Below are positions 53,406-62,944 of a DNA stretch of 64,000 nt, one piece after another (the first letter of the stretch is position 1; each line of letters begins with the position of its first letter). The notes below the pieces were generated by a model. It did no database searches and had not been told where the DNA came from. It worked only from the letters and a program-made list of their open reading frames with translations. Both the position numbers and the translations under genes were made by a program. This DNA is from a bacterium (GTDB taxonomy: Bacteria; Planctomycetota; JAFGQW01). Location: assembly GCA_030426805.1 (NCBI GenBank), contig JAUHXU010000002.1, positions 744,001 through 808,000 of the forward strand, written 5' to 3'.

Positions 53406-55253
53406 ATGAGCCGGAACGATCCGTCGGTCAAGGCGGCGGGGCCGCGCTGGCTCTGGGCGCTCGTCGTCGCACTGATCGTCGCCGCCTGGTTGCCGTCGTT
53501 GCGCGGCGACTTTCTCCTCGACGACTACGGGCTGTCGTGGCTCACCGACGACGAGGGGCGCGTCGACTGGGGGCGCACGTTCGGCTACTTCTACCCGAGC
53601 CACCTCGAGCGCGACCAGTTCCTGCGCCCGCTGCCGCTCTTGCTCGGCGCGGTCGACCTCGCGATCTGGGGTCCCGACGCCAAGGGCTTCCACCTGACCA
53701 ACGTGCTCCTGCACGTGCTCGGCGCGCTCGTCGTCGGCGCACTCGCCGCCGCGGTCGCGCGTCGACCGGGGCACGCGACGCCGCGACTGCTCGCGATGCT
53801 GACGGCGCTCGTCTACGGGCTCTATCCGGGGCACGCCGAAGCCGTCGGGTGGGTGATCCACCGGATGGTCGGGATGTCGGTGTTGTTCGCCGGTCTCGCG
53901 TTGCTCGTCCACTCGCGGCGTCGCCTGCGCCCGCTCGCATGGGCGATCACGCTCGCGGCCCTGTTGTGCAAGGAGCCCGCGCTCGTCGTGCCGCCGGCGA
54001 TCGTGCTGTTCGACCGGTTGCGTGATCCGGCCGGCGGCTGGCGTGGGGCGATGCGCGCAGCGATTCCGTACTTGATCGTCGTCGCGGTCTGGTTCGGTTG
54101 GAAGCGCTTGTGCTTCGGGCAACTCAGCACCGGCTACGGCGCGTACGAGACCTACGGCGGCTACTTCCTCGGCGAGAAGATCTACCTCGCGATCCCCGGC
54201 AGCCTCCTGCGCTTCGTGAGCCCGGTGAACGCCGCGGTGTGGCCCGACGCGCTGCGCGTCGCGCACGTCGTCGTGAGCGCGTGCCTCCTCGTCGTCGTCG
54301 GGGTCGGGGTGATTCGGGCCCGTGCGCGGGTCGGCGCGGTCGCGTGCTTCGGCCTCGGATGGGCCGTGTTGTCCCTCGGGCTCGTCGCGCCGTTTCTGCG
54401 CGTCAGCCCGGAGCTGACGAACTCGCGCCACTTCTCGGCACCGGCGCTCGGCCTCGCGATCGTGGTCGCGGCCGGCGTCGCCGGGCTGGCGAGCCGCGGC
54501 ACGTGGTCGATGCGCGTCGCGGCGCTGTTGCTCGCGTTGTGGTTCCTCCCGCAGCCGTCGAACCTCGCACCGTATGTCGACGCGGGGATGCTCGCGAAGC
54601 AGGTGCGGACCGGGGTCGTGGGCGCGGCTGCACCGGGCACGAACTTCGTCGTCGGTGTGCCGACGATGCACCGGGGCGCGCCGGTGTTCGGCGACGGGTC
54701 GATGCTCGACGCCGCGGTGGCTCCGCCGTTCGCGCCGCGTCGCGTCCCGGTCGTCGCATCGGTCGCGTCACCCGGAGCCGATCCCGACTCGACGCTCTAC
54801 ACGACCCCGCCACCGCCGCCGACCGTGCTCGCGGTCGCACCCGACGGGGCGGTCCGGCGGGTGAGCGGCGACGTCGCTACGTGGACGCGGGCGCTCCCGG
54901 AGTCGATCGCGATCGTCGCCCCGGCGGGGGGGCAGTCCGTGCGCCTGCTCGACGACGTCGCGTTTGCGTTCCGACCGGACCGTCGCTACCGCTACTACCG
55001 GCTCGTCTTCCGCGTCGCCGGCATGACGGTCGCGTTTACCGTGGACGCATCGACCGACGTCACCACGCGCGACGACGGCACACTCGCCTATCACTTGTCG
55101 CGCGGCGACGTCTCGGGCTGCGAGGACTACCTCCCGCGGGTCGGCGAGATCGCCGGGGCGGTCACCTGGCACGTCGAGGGTGTCGACGACCACACCCGCG
55201 TGCAGAGTGCGCTCGCGCGCAGCGCCGCCGCGACGTTCACGGCGACGCGCTGA
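53406..55253 (+). CDS. GT-C/TMTC-like polytopic membrane protein
   Basis: 615 residues from ATG 53406. The first helix leads to the acidic loop FLLDDYGLSWLTDDEGR, followed by FLRPLPLLLGAVDLAIWG and FHLTNVLLHVLGAL, the layout of the N-terminal part of TMTC/PMT-like GT-C enzymes. About ten more helices follow to residue 400. The C-terminal 200 residues are soluble and proline-rich at one point (TTPPPPPTV), with no TPR repeats, unlike the 6214 protein. The acidic pair supports a polyprenyl-phosphate-sugar transferase. It overlaps the convergent lipoprotein gene by 17 nt. Confidence 0.7.
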   Translation: MSRNDPSVKAAGPRWLWALVVALIVAAWLPSLRGDFLLDDYGLSWLTDDEGRVDWGRTFGYFYPSHLERDQFLRPLPLLLGAVDLAIWGPDAKGFHLTNVLLHVLGALVVGALAAAVARRPGHATPRLLAMLTALVYGLYPGHAEAVGWVIHRMVGMSVLFAGLALLVHSRRRLRPLAWAITLAALLCKEPALVVPPAIVLFDRLRDPAGGWRGAMRAAIPYLIVVAVWFGWKRLCFGQLSTGYGAYETYGGYFLGEKIYLAIPGSLLRFVSPVNAAVWPDALRVAHVVVSACLLVVVGVGVIRARARVGAVACFGLGWAVLSLGLVAPFLRVSPELTNSRHFSAPALGLAIVVAAGVAGLASRGTWSMRVAALLLALWFLPQPSNLAPYVDAGMLAKQVRTGVVGAAAPGTNFVVGVPTMHRGAPVFGDGSMLDAAVAPPFAPRRVPVVASVASPGADPDSTLYTTPPPPPTVLAVAPDGAVRRVSGDVATWTRALPESIAIVAPAGGQSVRLLDDVAFAFRPDRRYRYYRLVFRVAGMTVAFTVDASTDVTTRDDGTLAYHLSRGDVSGCEDYLPRVGEIAGAVTWHVEGVDDHTRVQSALARSAAATFTATR

Positions 55254-56097
55254 CGTCCCGCCAGTGCCGGCCGGCGACGATCGTCGTCTGTCCACGCCAC
55301 GCGCCCGCCTCGACCCGAATCCCATCCGGCAGGCGCGGCGCGATGCGGATCGCGTGATCGTCGATCCATAGCGAGCACTCGATCGCGTTCCGCAAGACGA
55401 GGCCACGCATCGTGAACGCCTCGGGCGTCTCGAGTGTTCGCGGCCTCGGCAGCGTGGAGAATGCATACGGCAGGACGTGGTTGTCGTTGCACCTCACGTG
55501 CTCCCCGTCGGCGGTGTGGAAGCCGAAGCCGGCGGACCGACACGGACGGGAACAGGTGACGCGCCAGGTGTAGAGCGCTCCGATCGGGCGGAAGTCAGGC
55601 GCGAGCGGCTGGATCGTGAGGCGGGCGACGAAGCCGGGACCGTGGAATGTGCGCTCGGCGAGCGGTGCGAGCAGCGTCGGCTCGGCGATCTCGGGGAGTG
55701 CGAGCCACGGGTCGTCGGCGGGGAGCGCAGTCGGATTCGACAGCCACAGCGAGTTGTCGTTCCACACGATCCGGTAGCACGGGACCGCGTCGGGGATCGT
55801 CGCTTCGAGCGCTGTGCCGCCACATCCGGAGAGCGTCCACGGGTCGACGAGTTCGTCCGTGGCGTGCCCTTCCAGGCGCAACCCGAAGAGAAACGTCGGC
55901 AGGCCGACTTCGTCGGTCCAGAACTCGAAGCGCACGCGCTGGCCACCGTCGACGCGTTCCACGGTCGGCCAGCTACCGAGGCCACGGTCGAAGCGGAGTC
56001 GCTCGGGCTCGGGTGGTGGTGGTGCCGGCTCGGTAGTGCGTCCGTCGCACGAGACAAAGGCCGCGACGAGCGCGAGCGAGATCAAGGCTCGGAGCAT
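55237..56097 (-). CDS. Predicted lipoprotein of unknown function
   Basis: 286 residues from ATG 56097. The N-terminus LRALISLALVAAFVSCDG is a lipoprotein signal with Cys after FVS, then a proline-rich linker (EPAPPPPEPERL). The mature part is beta-rich with several Cys (LSGCGGTAL, VPCYRIVWND, VTCSRPCRSAG, VRCNDNHVLPYAF), probably disulphide-bonded. I do not recognise a family. Asp after the lipid Cys might favour inner-membrane retention if the Lol rule applies here. A dispersed repeat begins about 80 bp upstream. Confidence 0.7.
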   Translation of the reverse strand: MLRALISLALVAAFVSCDGRTTEPAPPPPEPERLRFDRGLGSWPTVERVDGGQRVRFEFWTDEVGLPTFLFGLRLEGHATDELVDPWTLSGCGGTALEATIPDAVPCYRIVWNDNSLWLSNPTALPADDPWLALPEIAEPTLLAPLAERTFHGPGFVARLTIQPLAPDFRPIGALYTWRVTCSRPCRSAGFGFHTADGEHVRCNDNHVLPYAFSTLPRPRTLETPEAFTMRGLVLRNAIECSLWIDDHAIRIAPRLPDGIRVEAGAWRGQTTIVAGRHWRDVSASP

Positions 56098-56180
56098 CCC
56101 GCAGCATACCCCGCCAGCCGTGGACCTGCAGTGCGACAGGCGGCGATTGCCGTGTTCACCGCGCGGACGACGTCGACGGT

Positions 56181-56700
56181 GACAGCGCTTCGGGGGAGGT
56201 GGCGGGCCCCGTTGGGTTGGAATGCGCTTGACGGGGCTTGAACGTCCGAATACGGACGAAACCGGGCCGCCAAGCGCATCGATCAAACGCGCGAAAGGTC
56301 GCTGCCCCAGATTTGACGCGGAACGGGACAGATTCGCCGCAGCGAGCTTCTGTGGATACAACGCGACCGTCTGCCTTGGATCGGCGTTGTTTTCGCTTCG
56401 CGCGCGAGTTCTGCACCACTCACGCGGCATCCATGTGGGTCGCGGGCTCGTTCTGCACCAAGGCGCATTGAAAGCACCGCCAACGAGCGGCATCGGGTGC
56501 AGAATCGCCGTGCCAAGCGCACGAATCGCGTGAATGGGTGCAGAACGAGCCTGCCAAACGCAAACATCGCCCGCCACCTCCCCGGAGAGTCCATCGCCGT
56601 CGGCGTCGGCCGCACTCGACAAGTGCCGGCGCCGGCGGTGATGGGTTCGGAGGGGAGGCCCCGAGAGAGCTCAGAGCCCGAGGCCGAGGTCGTCGTCTGA
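56181..56700 (-). repeat. Dispersed non-coding repeats, compound copy C (inverted)
   Basis: On the minus strand the order is: GC-rich module (56695-56571), a B1-like copy (56570 to about 56350, with TTCTGCACCCATTCACGCGA, CAATGCGCCTTGGTGCAGAA and GCCGCGTGAGTGGTGCAGAA), then GCTCGCTGCGGCGAATCTGT and a partial copy with GTTTGATCGATGCGCTTGGC. It lies downstream of the HEAT gene and has the same orientation as that gene. No gene is seen between 56098 and 56747. Confidence 0.85.
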
Positions 56701-56747
56701 CGCGCATCCATCCGATCGGTGCGTGCGCGATCGGCGTTGGCCGCCTG

Positions 56748-58103
56748 TCAGCGCGTCAGGCGGGTGATCGCGGCGTCGCGCTCGGTGGCTCGTTCGCCGG
56801 TCGCGTCGAGCGCGCGCAGGGCGTCGATCGCGGCCGGGCCGTCGAGGCGCTCGCCGATCCGGGCGACCGCGGTGATCGCGCGGATCGACAGGTCGGCGTC
56901 GGGGCTGCTCATCCACGGCGTCAGACGCGCGACGTCGGATGCGTCACCGAGGTGGCCGAGGGCGCGCATCACGTCGAGCAGCACGTTCGACTCGTTGGGC
57001 GGCCACGCGGCGCGTGGCTGCTCGGCGCGCCGGGTCAGCTCGTCGCGAAGCGCCGGCAGCGCGATCTGTTCGACGGTCGGGCGTGCGTTGCGGTAGAAGT
57101 CGGGGCGCGCGAGTGCCGGGTCGGACAGGTCGGCGAGCAGCTCGGCGGCGTGCTTGCGAACCGTGCCGTTGGACTCCTCGGCGCGGATGCGGGCGACGAG
57201 TTCGGGCACGATGTGCCGGCCCATGAAGAAGACGGTCCACTTCGTCGCGGTCATGATCTGGTTCTTGAAGACCTGGAGCTGGTCGACGATGCCGCGCTGG
57301 AGATCGCGATCGGAGAACACGGCTTCGAGCACGGCGTCGGCTTGCTTGGAGCGCGTCGGCACCGGCGCGCTCGCGACGTAGTCCGGCAACGACTTGTTCG
57401 CGCGTGCAAAGCACCCGCGGAGGCGGCGGTAGGCGTCGTATCGCACCCAGAACCGCGCGAGCGGATCCTTGACGTTCTTCGCGAGGATCGGCAGGCCGGT
57501 GATGACACCCTGACGGACGAGTGCTTCGGCCGCCGCGTTCTGCACGAGCGGCACGGGGTCCTTCCACGCGCGGAAGATCATGTCGGCGATCGCCTCTTCG
57601 TCGAGGCGCGGCATCGGCATGCGTCCGAGCGCGTCCAGCGCGTAACTGCGCACCTCGGGGCGGCCGTCCTTGACGCGATCGCGCAGCGTGGGGATCGTCG
57701 CGGGGCCGGGTGCGAGCGAGCACGCCCATGCCGCGTGGATGCGGACCTGATCGTCGTCGGAGCCGAGGAGTTCGACGATCGCGTCGGTCGCGTCCGGTCC
57801 CCACGCCGCGAGCGCTTCGGCGGCGCGGGCGCGCGTCTCGACGTCACCGTCGACGATCGTGTCGGCGAGGCGCTTCACGACCAGGGGACGCAGGTCCGCC
57901 AGCTCGGGGGCGAGCCACCGCGCGCGCAGGCGCGTGATCGCCTCCGCCGCCTCGAGTCGCGCACCGACGTCGGCGGCGTCGAGGCCCGGTCGGAGTCCCG
58001 CGGCCTCGCTCGCGATCTCCGCGCGTCGCCAGACGATGCCGGCGACGCCCGCGCCGGCCGCCGCGAACAGGAAGACGAGTGCGATTGCGGTGGGCCGACT
58101 CAC
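56748..58103 (-). CDS. HEAT-repeat protein, membrane-anchored
   Basis: 451 residues from GTG 58103, which overlaps the stop of the cytochrome gene (GTGA). The N-terminal anchor (AIALVFLFAAAGAGVAGIVW) is followed by helical HEAT/PBS-type repeats: ETRARAAEALAAWGPDATDAIVELL, QVRIHAAWACSLAPG, PEVRSYALDALGRM, VPLVQNAAAEALVRQG, and later NGTVRKHAAELLADLSDP and DLSIRAITAVARIGE. HEAT proteins often act as scaffolds. Coupling to the pentahaem cytochrome suggests assembly or docking of that protein. It is the last gene of the fbpA-B-C run. Confidence 0.85.
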   Translation of the reverse strand: MSRPTAIALVFLFAAAGAGVAGIVWRRAEIASEAAGLRPGLDAADVGARLEAAEAITRLRARWLAPELADLRPLVVKRLADTIVDGDVETRARAAEALAAWGPDATDAIVELLGSDDDQVRIHAAWACSLAPGPATIPTLRDRVKDGRPEVRSYALDALGRMPMPRLDEEAIADMIFRAWKDPVPLVQNAAAEALVRQGVITGLPILAKNVKDPLARFWVRYDAYRRLRGCFARANKSLPDYVASAPVPTRSKQADAVLEAVFSDRDLQRGIVDQLQVFKNQIMTATKWTVFFMGRHIVPELVARIRAEESNGTVRKHAAELLADLSDPALARPDFYRNARPTVEQIALPALRDELTRRAEQPRAAWPPNESNVLLDVMRALGHLGDASDVARLTPWMSSPDADLSIRAITAVARIGERLDGPAAIDALRALDATGERATERDAAITRLTR

Positions 58104-59104
58104 CACTGCACGTCCCTTCGGAACAGGCGGTGGGCATCGCCATCGGGATCGGTCTTCATGATCCGGTAGAGGAGGTCCACCCGCGCCCGAACCGCGTCCG
58201 CGGGCACGGGGTAGTCGAAGCGGCGCGTCACGCCGTGCGGGATCTGCGTGTTCGTCTGGTCGGTGGCCTGGCGCAGCGGATTGTGGAACCGCTCGACGCG
58301 CGGCTCGGCGAGCGCGGCGCCGCCGGCGTCGAAGAACGTCGTGATCAGGTCGACTGCCTTGAACCGCGAGTCGCTCGGGAAGTTGTGGCCGATGCGCGCG
58401 TTCGTGATCGACACCGCGAGCGTCCCCGACGCGCCGTCGGGATCCGCCGGCCCGGTCACGGTGACGTCGACGCCGAGCCGTGCATTCGGGTCGCGCAAGC
58501 GCGACGAGACGAACCCGTGGTGCTTGCCCTGGATGACCTTGCCGTCGCGGTGCCGCTCGACGGTCTCCATGTGGCAGTCGATACAGCCGATGCCCTGCTT
58601 GAAGTAGGGGGTCGCCCGCCATTCCTCGTGCAGCTTGTGCTGGTTGTGGCAGCCGATGCACGACATCTCCGAGGAGAGTTGCGTGTCCCCGCGCGGCATG
58701 CACGGTGCCGACGGGTTGTCCTTCGCCGCGACGATCCGGTTGCCGTCGAAGTGGCAGCTCAGGCAGTTGATGCCGCTCTTCTTGTCGCTGACGCGGGCGA
58801 ACGTGCGCGGGCCGAAGCCGACCTCCGGGATGTTGCGCGGGATGTGGCAGTCGTCGCACGACGTGTCCGCGTAGTTGTTCGTCAGCTTCTTGTAGAGCGG
58901 ATCGACGTAGGCGAGGTGGTGCCACGACGCCTCCCACTCGTCCCAGACCGCCTGGTGACACGAGCGGCAGTCGGTGTTCGCCCAGTTCTTGTGCGGATCC
59001 CCGCCGCCCGACGCCGGCGTTTCACCGCCGGCGAGAAACAGCCACGCGGCGACCGCGAAGCCGCCGACGAGCAGCACGATCAATGCCCAGCGCGCGCCGC
59101 TCAT
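58100..59104 (-). CDS. Membrane-anchored pentahaem cytochrome c (c554-like)
   Basis: 334 residues from ATG 59104 after GGAGG, overlapping the fbpC stop (ATGA). One N-terminal helix (WALIVLLVGGFAVAAWLFLA) is followed by five CXXCH motifs: CRSCH, CDDCH, CLSCH, CIGCH and CIDCH. The spacing and QAVWDEWEASWHHLAY, NQHKLHEEWRATPYFKQGIGCIDCH and GKHHGF resemble cytochrome c554/multihaem families. A C-terminal beta domain with NARIGHNFPSDSRFKAVDL follows. It probably carries electrons at the outer face of the cytoplasmic membrane. Linkage to a ferric iron transporter is notable. Confidence 0.87.
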   Translation of the reverse strand: MSGARWALIVLLVGGFAVAAWLFLAGGETPASGGGDPHKNWANTDCRSCHQAVWDEWEASWHHLAYVDPLYKKLTNNYADTSCDDCHIPRNIPEVGFGPRTFARVSDKKSGINCLSCHFDGNRIVAAKDNPSAPCMPRGDTQLSSEMSCIGCHNQHKLHEEWRATPYFKQGIGCIDCHMETVERHRDGKVIQGKHHGFVSSRLRDPNARLGVDVTVTGPADPDGASGTLAVSITNARIGHNFPSDSRFKAVDLITTFFDAGGAALAEPRVERFHNPLRQATDQTNTQIPHGVTRRFDYPVPADAVRARVDLLYRIMKTDPDGDAHRLFRRDVQW

Positions 59105-60144
59105 GCGTTCACCTCCGAATCGGATCCGATCGGGACCGGAGGCCGCAACCACCGCACGCCGATGCGCTCGCCGACGTCGCGGCGCGCGGCATCCCGCACC
59201 TCGAGGCGGAGCACGCCGGTCCGCACGATCACGACGACGTGGTCGCCGCGGAAGACGCTCGCCTCGACCTCGCCTTCGATCGGCGCATCGTCGGCGTCGG
59301 CGAGTTCAAGGTCGTGCCCGCCGATCGCGACGAGGCGAGCACCGTTGGGCGCCGGGCCGTCGGGGTCGGCGTCCGGCACCGGTCGCATCGCATCGTCCTC
59401 GCCGACCGCGAAGAAGACGTTCTGCACGCCGCTCACGCGGGCGACGAAGCGGTTCGCCGGCCGTCGGTGCAGCGCCTCGGGCGCGTCGACCTGGACCAGT
59501 CGGCCGTCGGTCATCACCGCGACGCGTCGGCCGAGTGCCATCGCTTCGTCGCGGTCGTGCGTCACGTAGAGCGTCGTCACGCCGAGTCGCCGGTGAACGG
59601 TGCGGATCACGCTCAGCAGTTCGTCGCGGAGCATCGCGTCGACGCTGGACAGCGGCTCGTCGAGGAGCAAGACGTCGGGGTTCGCGACGAGGGCGCGCGC
59701 GAGCGCGACGCGCTGCCGTTCGCCGCCGCTCAACTCGTCGGGCCGCCGCGCTTCGAATCCGGCGAGGTCGACCGACGCGAGGGCGTCGGCCACGCGCGTC
59801 GTACGCTCCGCCTCGGGGACCTTGCGGGCCTCGAGTCCGAACGACAGGTTGCGGGCGACGGTCAGGTGCGGCCAGAGCGCGAGTTGCTGGAAGACCATCG
59901 CGACGCCGCGCTCGTGGGCGGGCACGCGCGGCCGCGGATCGTTGAAGACGCGTTCGCCCAGCGTGACGCGCCCACGCTTCGGCCGAACGAGTCCGGCGAC
60001 GACGCGAAGCAGCGTCGTCTTGCCGCACCCCGACGGTCCGAGAATCGGCAGCAGTTCGCCGGCGCCGACCGACAGCGAGACGTCGTCGAGCACCGTGCGG
60101 CCGCCGAGGCGCACGGTCACGCGGTCGAGTTCGAGCGGGTTCAC
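59101..60144 (-). CDS. fbpC: FbpC-type ABC transporter ATP-binding protein (iron/molybdate/polyamine class)
   Basis: 347 residues from GTG 60144, overlapping the permease stop. ABC motifs: GPSGCGKTT (Walker A), FQQLALWPHLTVARNL (Q-loop), LSGGERQRVALARAL (signature), LLLDEPLSSVD (Walker B) and THDRDEAMALG (H-loop). After residue 230 the chain continues with a TOBE-like beta domain (VASVFRGDHVVVIVRTG-type segment). Substrate is inferred from the FbpA-like binding protein. fbpA, fbpB, fbpC, the cytochrome and the HEAT gene form one run with 4-nt overlaps or gaps. Confidence 0.88.
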   Translation of the reverse strand: MNPLELDRVTVRLGGRTVLDDVSLSVGAGELLPILGPSGCGKTTLLRVVAGLVRPKRGRVTLGERVFNDPRPRVPAHERGVAMVFQQLALWPHLTVARNLSFGLEARKVPEAERTTRVADALASVDLAGFEARRPDELSGGERQRVALARALVANPDVLLLDEPLSSVDAMLRDELLSVIRTVHRRLGVTTLYVTHDRDEAMALGRRVAVMTDGRLVQVDAPEALHRRPANRFVARVSGVQNVFFAVGEDDAMRPVPDADPDGPAPNGARLVAIGGHDLELADADDAPIEGEVEASVFRGDHVVVIVRTGVLRLEVRDAARRDVGERIGVRWLRPPVPIGSDSEVNA

Positions 60145-61763
60145 ACGGGCCTCCGGGAGCGCTTCGGGACGAGCAGGTAGATCAGGATCGGGAACACGAC
60201 GAGCGCGATCATCACGAGCGCGTTGTTGCTCACCAGGTCGTGACGGAAGTTGTGGAACGACCCGATGAGTCGCGGCGCGACGACCGCCCAGCCGGGGGGC
60301 TGGACGAGGTGTGTCGCGTCGTATTCGCCGACCGAGAACAGGAAGACGAGGAACCACGCGAGCGCGAGGCTTCGCCAAACGAGTGGCAGCGTGATCCGCA
60401 GGAACGTGCGGGTTCGCGACGCACCGGCGAGCGTCGCCGCTTCGCGCAGCGCCGGGTCGACACCGCCGAGGCCGTAGAACACCGGGCGCAGCGCGAACGG
60501 AAACGTGCGCGCGATCAGCGCGAAGAGCATGATCCAGCCGGTCGTGTAGATCGCGTCGCTCACGCGCGCGATCCAGGCCGCGTCGGTGCCGAAGGCGCTC
60601 TGCCGATTCCACACGAGGATCAGCGCGATTCCGAGCGACATCGGCGGGATCGCCAGCGGCAGCATTCCCGCGACGTCGAGCGTGCCGCCGAGGAGGCCGC
60701 CGCGCGCGATTCGCGTCGCGACGCCGATCGCGATGACGACGGCGAGCGTCGCGGCGCCGGCCGCGAGCAGCACCGTGTTGATCAATTCCGGCCGGAACGA
60801 CTCCAGCGCCGCGCGGAAGCCGTCGAACGGCCACGCCATCTTGACGAGGACCGCGATCGGCGCGGCGGCCGCCAGCGTCGACACCGCGGCCGCGAACAGG
60901 AGCGCGAGCGGTTGCGCGAACCCGAGGCGGATCGGTGGGGCGTCGGCGGTTGTGCGGCCGCGGACGATGGCCCCGCGCGCGACCGTGCGCCGCTCCGCCC
61001 ACAACAGCACGAGCGACGCGAACACGAACGGCACCGTCAGCGCTGCGGCCTGCCCGTGGTTGTGGTGCGCCTGGTATTGCGAGTGGATCTCCGACGGCAG
61101 GATCCCGCCGATCGAGAACTGATACGGCACCGCGTAGTTGATCAGCGAGAAGAAGAAGACGAAGACCGCGCCCGTGAGCACGTACGGGCGTGCGACGACC
61201 CAGGTCGTGCGACGGAACGCGCCCCACGGGGCGCGGACGAGGCGCGCCGCTTCCTCGAATGCCGGGTCCGGCGTGCGCACACCGACCCACGTCAGCAGCG
61301 CGACGATCGGGTAGTAGGTGAGCGCGAGGGACGCGATACACCCCGGCAGCCCGTCGAAGCGCTGGAACTCGATCGGGCCGATTCCGACCGGTGCGAGCAG
61401 CGTCGTGTTGATCCATCCGTCCGGCGACAGCAGGTAGAACCAGCAGATCGTCATCAGGTAGGGCGGGAGCAGCAGCGGCACGACGGTCAGCGCGATCCAC
61501 ACCGGCTTGAACCACAAGCTGGAGCGTCCGAGCAGAACGCCGATCGGCGCGCCGAGCGCGAGCGCGGCGAGGGTCGCACCCCCGGCGATCTGGACGCTCT
61601 TCCACAGCAGCGACCACAGCGCCGACGATTCGTAGGCGGTGTAGAACGCCGTCGTCAGGCGTCCCTGCGCGTCGTGGAGGCTCAGGTAGCCGAGATAGGC
61701 GATCGGGACGAGCGCGATCAGCGCGTAGAGGCCGACCGCGATCCAGGGCCAGGAGCGGCTCAT
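60141..61763 (-). CDS. fbpB: FbpB-type ABC transporter permease (two fused modules)
   Basis: 540 residues from ATG 61763 with about twelve membrane helices in two homologous halves. The coupling loops are EEAARLVRAPWGAFRRTTWVVARP in the first half and REAATLAGASRTRTFLRITLPLV in the second, both the EAA type of binding-protein-dependent permeases. The duplicated layout is typical of ferric iron (Fbp/Sfu/Fut) permeases. It starts 4 nt after the fbpA stop and overlaps fbpC by GTGA. Confidence 0.9.
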   Translation of the reverse strand: MSRSWPWIAVGLYALIALVPIAYLGYLSLHDAQGRLTTAFYTAYESSALWSLLWKSVQIAGGATLAALALGAPIGVLLGRSSLWFKPVWIALTVVPLLLPPYLMTICWFYLLSPDGWINTTLLAPVGIGPIEFQRFDGLPGCIASLALTYYPIVALLTWVGVRTPDPAFEEAARLVRAPWGAFRRTTWVVARPYVLTGAVFVFFFSLINYAVPYQFSIGGILPSEIHSQYQAHHNHGQAAALTVPFVFASLVLLWAERRTVARGAIVRGRTTADAPPIRLGFAQPLALLFAAAVSTLAAAAPIAVLVKMAWPFDGFRAALESFRPELINTVLLAAGAATLAVVIAIGVATRIARGGLLGGTLDVAGMLPLAIPPMSLGIALILVWNRQSAFGTDAAWIARVSDAIYTTGWIMLFALIARTFPFALRPVFYGLGGVDPALREAATLAGASRTRTFLRITLPLVWRSLALAWFLVFLFSVGEYDATHLVQPPGWAVVAPRLIGSFHNFRHDLVSNNALVMIALVVFPILIYLLVPKRSRRPV

Positions 61764-61767
61764 CGCG

Positions 61768-62835
61768 TTACTTGCCGCGCAGCCGCTCTTTGAGCCACTC
61801 GTGCGACGTCGGGAAGACCGCGCCGACCGCGTTCCAGTCGACCGGCATCACCTTCATCGCGTCGAGGCCCTTCAGACCGGTCGGGCGCGCGATGCCGTCG
61901 CGCACCGGGATCTGGGCGCTGCGACCCTTCGCGAGCATCGCCTCGGTCTCACGCCGCAGGATGTAGTCGATCAGCTTCTGGGCGTTCGCCGGGTTCGGCC
62001 CGCCCTTGATCTTGCACACGGTGTTCGGCAGGAGCAGCGTGCCGGCGCCGTCGGCGTCCGGGAAGACGAGGTCGACCGGCTTGCCGTCGAGCAGCGCGAC
62101 GTGGAAGTCGTCGGTGTCGGTGAAGCCCCACGGGATCGACCCCTGTGCGACCTGCATCATCACCTGCGCGTTGCCGGCGCTGATCCGCACGTCGTTGGCG
62201 AACAGTCCGTCGAACAGCGCCTTCACGCGGTCCTTGCCCCACGCGTGCCACAGCACCGCGATGTGCGACGCGGTCGTGCCGTTGAGCGGGCGCGCGAGTG
62301 TCGCCTTGCCCTTCCACGCCGGGTCGACGAGCGCTTCGAACGTGGCCGGCGGGGTGCCGGTGACCATCTCGGTGTTGTAGATGATCACGCGGGCCCGCGC
62401 ACCGAAACCGACCCAATATCCGTCGGGATCCTTGTAGGCTTCCGGGATGTCCGCCGCGTTCGGCGACGAGAACGGCTCGAGCACGCCCTCGTTCTTCAGC
62501 AGGATCGTCTGGACGATCTCGTTGTTCCAGAACACGTCACAACGCGGGCGTGCCCGCTCGCTGATCAGCCGCGTGACGAGCCCGGTGGTCTTCGTCGCTT
62601 CGCTGTCGGTCGCGAACTTGACCTTGATCCCGGTGTCGCGCTCGAACGCTTCGGCAAACGGGCGCGAGTAGGAGTCGTCGAGACTCGCGTAGAGGACAAC
62701 CTCGGCGGATGCGCCGGCGTCGCCGGTGGACTCGGATGCCTTGCAGCCGGTGAACGGAGCGGCGAGGAGTGCGCCGAGCAGCGCGAACGCGACGACGCGC
62801 GCCGCAGACCGGTGCGAGGAGAAGGGGCGATGCAT
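61768..62835 (-). CDS. fbpA: FbpA/FutA-type iron(III)-binding lipoprotein
   Basis: 355 residues from ATG 62835. The N-terminus has a hydrophobic core and lipobox (LLGALLAAPFTGC). The mature part follows the class II ferric-binding fold: EVVLYASLDDSYSRPFAEAFERDTGIKV, RCDVFWNNEIVQTI, GYWVGFGARARVIIYNT and MMQVAQGSIPWGFTDTDD. Tyrosines in the ARVIIYNT and first segments are candidate Fe ligands, but the canonical adjacent YY pair is not obvious, so another oxyanion or metal substrate is possible. It is the first gene of the transporter run. Confidence 0.85.
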   Translation of the reverse strand: MHRPFSSHRSAARVVAFALLGALLAAPFTGCKASESTGDAGASAEVVLYASLDDSYSRPFAEAFERDTGIKVKFATDSEATKTTGLVTRLISERARPRCDVFWNNEIVQTILLKNEGVLEPFSSPNAADIPEAYKDPDGYWVGFGARARVIIYNTEMVTGTPPATFEALVDPAWKGKATLARPLNGTTASHIAVLWHAWGKDRVKALFDGLFANDVRISAGNAQVMMQVAQGSIPWGFTDTDDFHVALLDGKPVDLVFPDADGAGTLLLPNTVCKIKGGPNPANAQKLIDYILRRETEAMLAKGRSAQIPVRDGIARPTGLKGLDAMKVMPVDWNAVGAVFPTSHEWLKERLRGK

Positions 62836-62905
62836 GTGGGGTCTGACTTCCCTGAGCCCGGTGGCCTTTCGGGCGGTTCTGGGGGGCCGCGACTGCGCCG
62901 CTCGA

Positions 62906-62935
62906 AGTGTAACGCGGTCGCGGCGACCGAGTCGA
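62906..62935 (-). promoter_or_regulatory. Putative promoter of the fbpA run
   Basis: Minus strand: TCGACT (62935-62930), an 18-bp spacer, TACACT (62911-62906), about 70 bp before the ATG. It again shows the N18 style. No Fur box is visible. Confidence 0.4.
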
Positions 62936-62944
62936 CCGAAATCG

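Noticed and set aside
56538..58169. A long plus-strand frame through repeat C and the HEAT gene
   Set aside because: The HEAT protein and its overlap with the cytochrome gene fix the coding strand as minus. The frame is Arg/Val-rich shadow.
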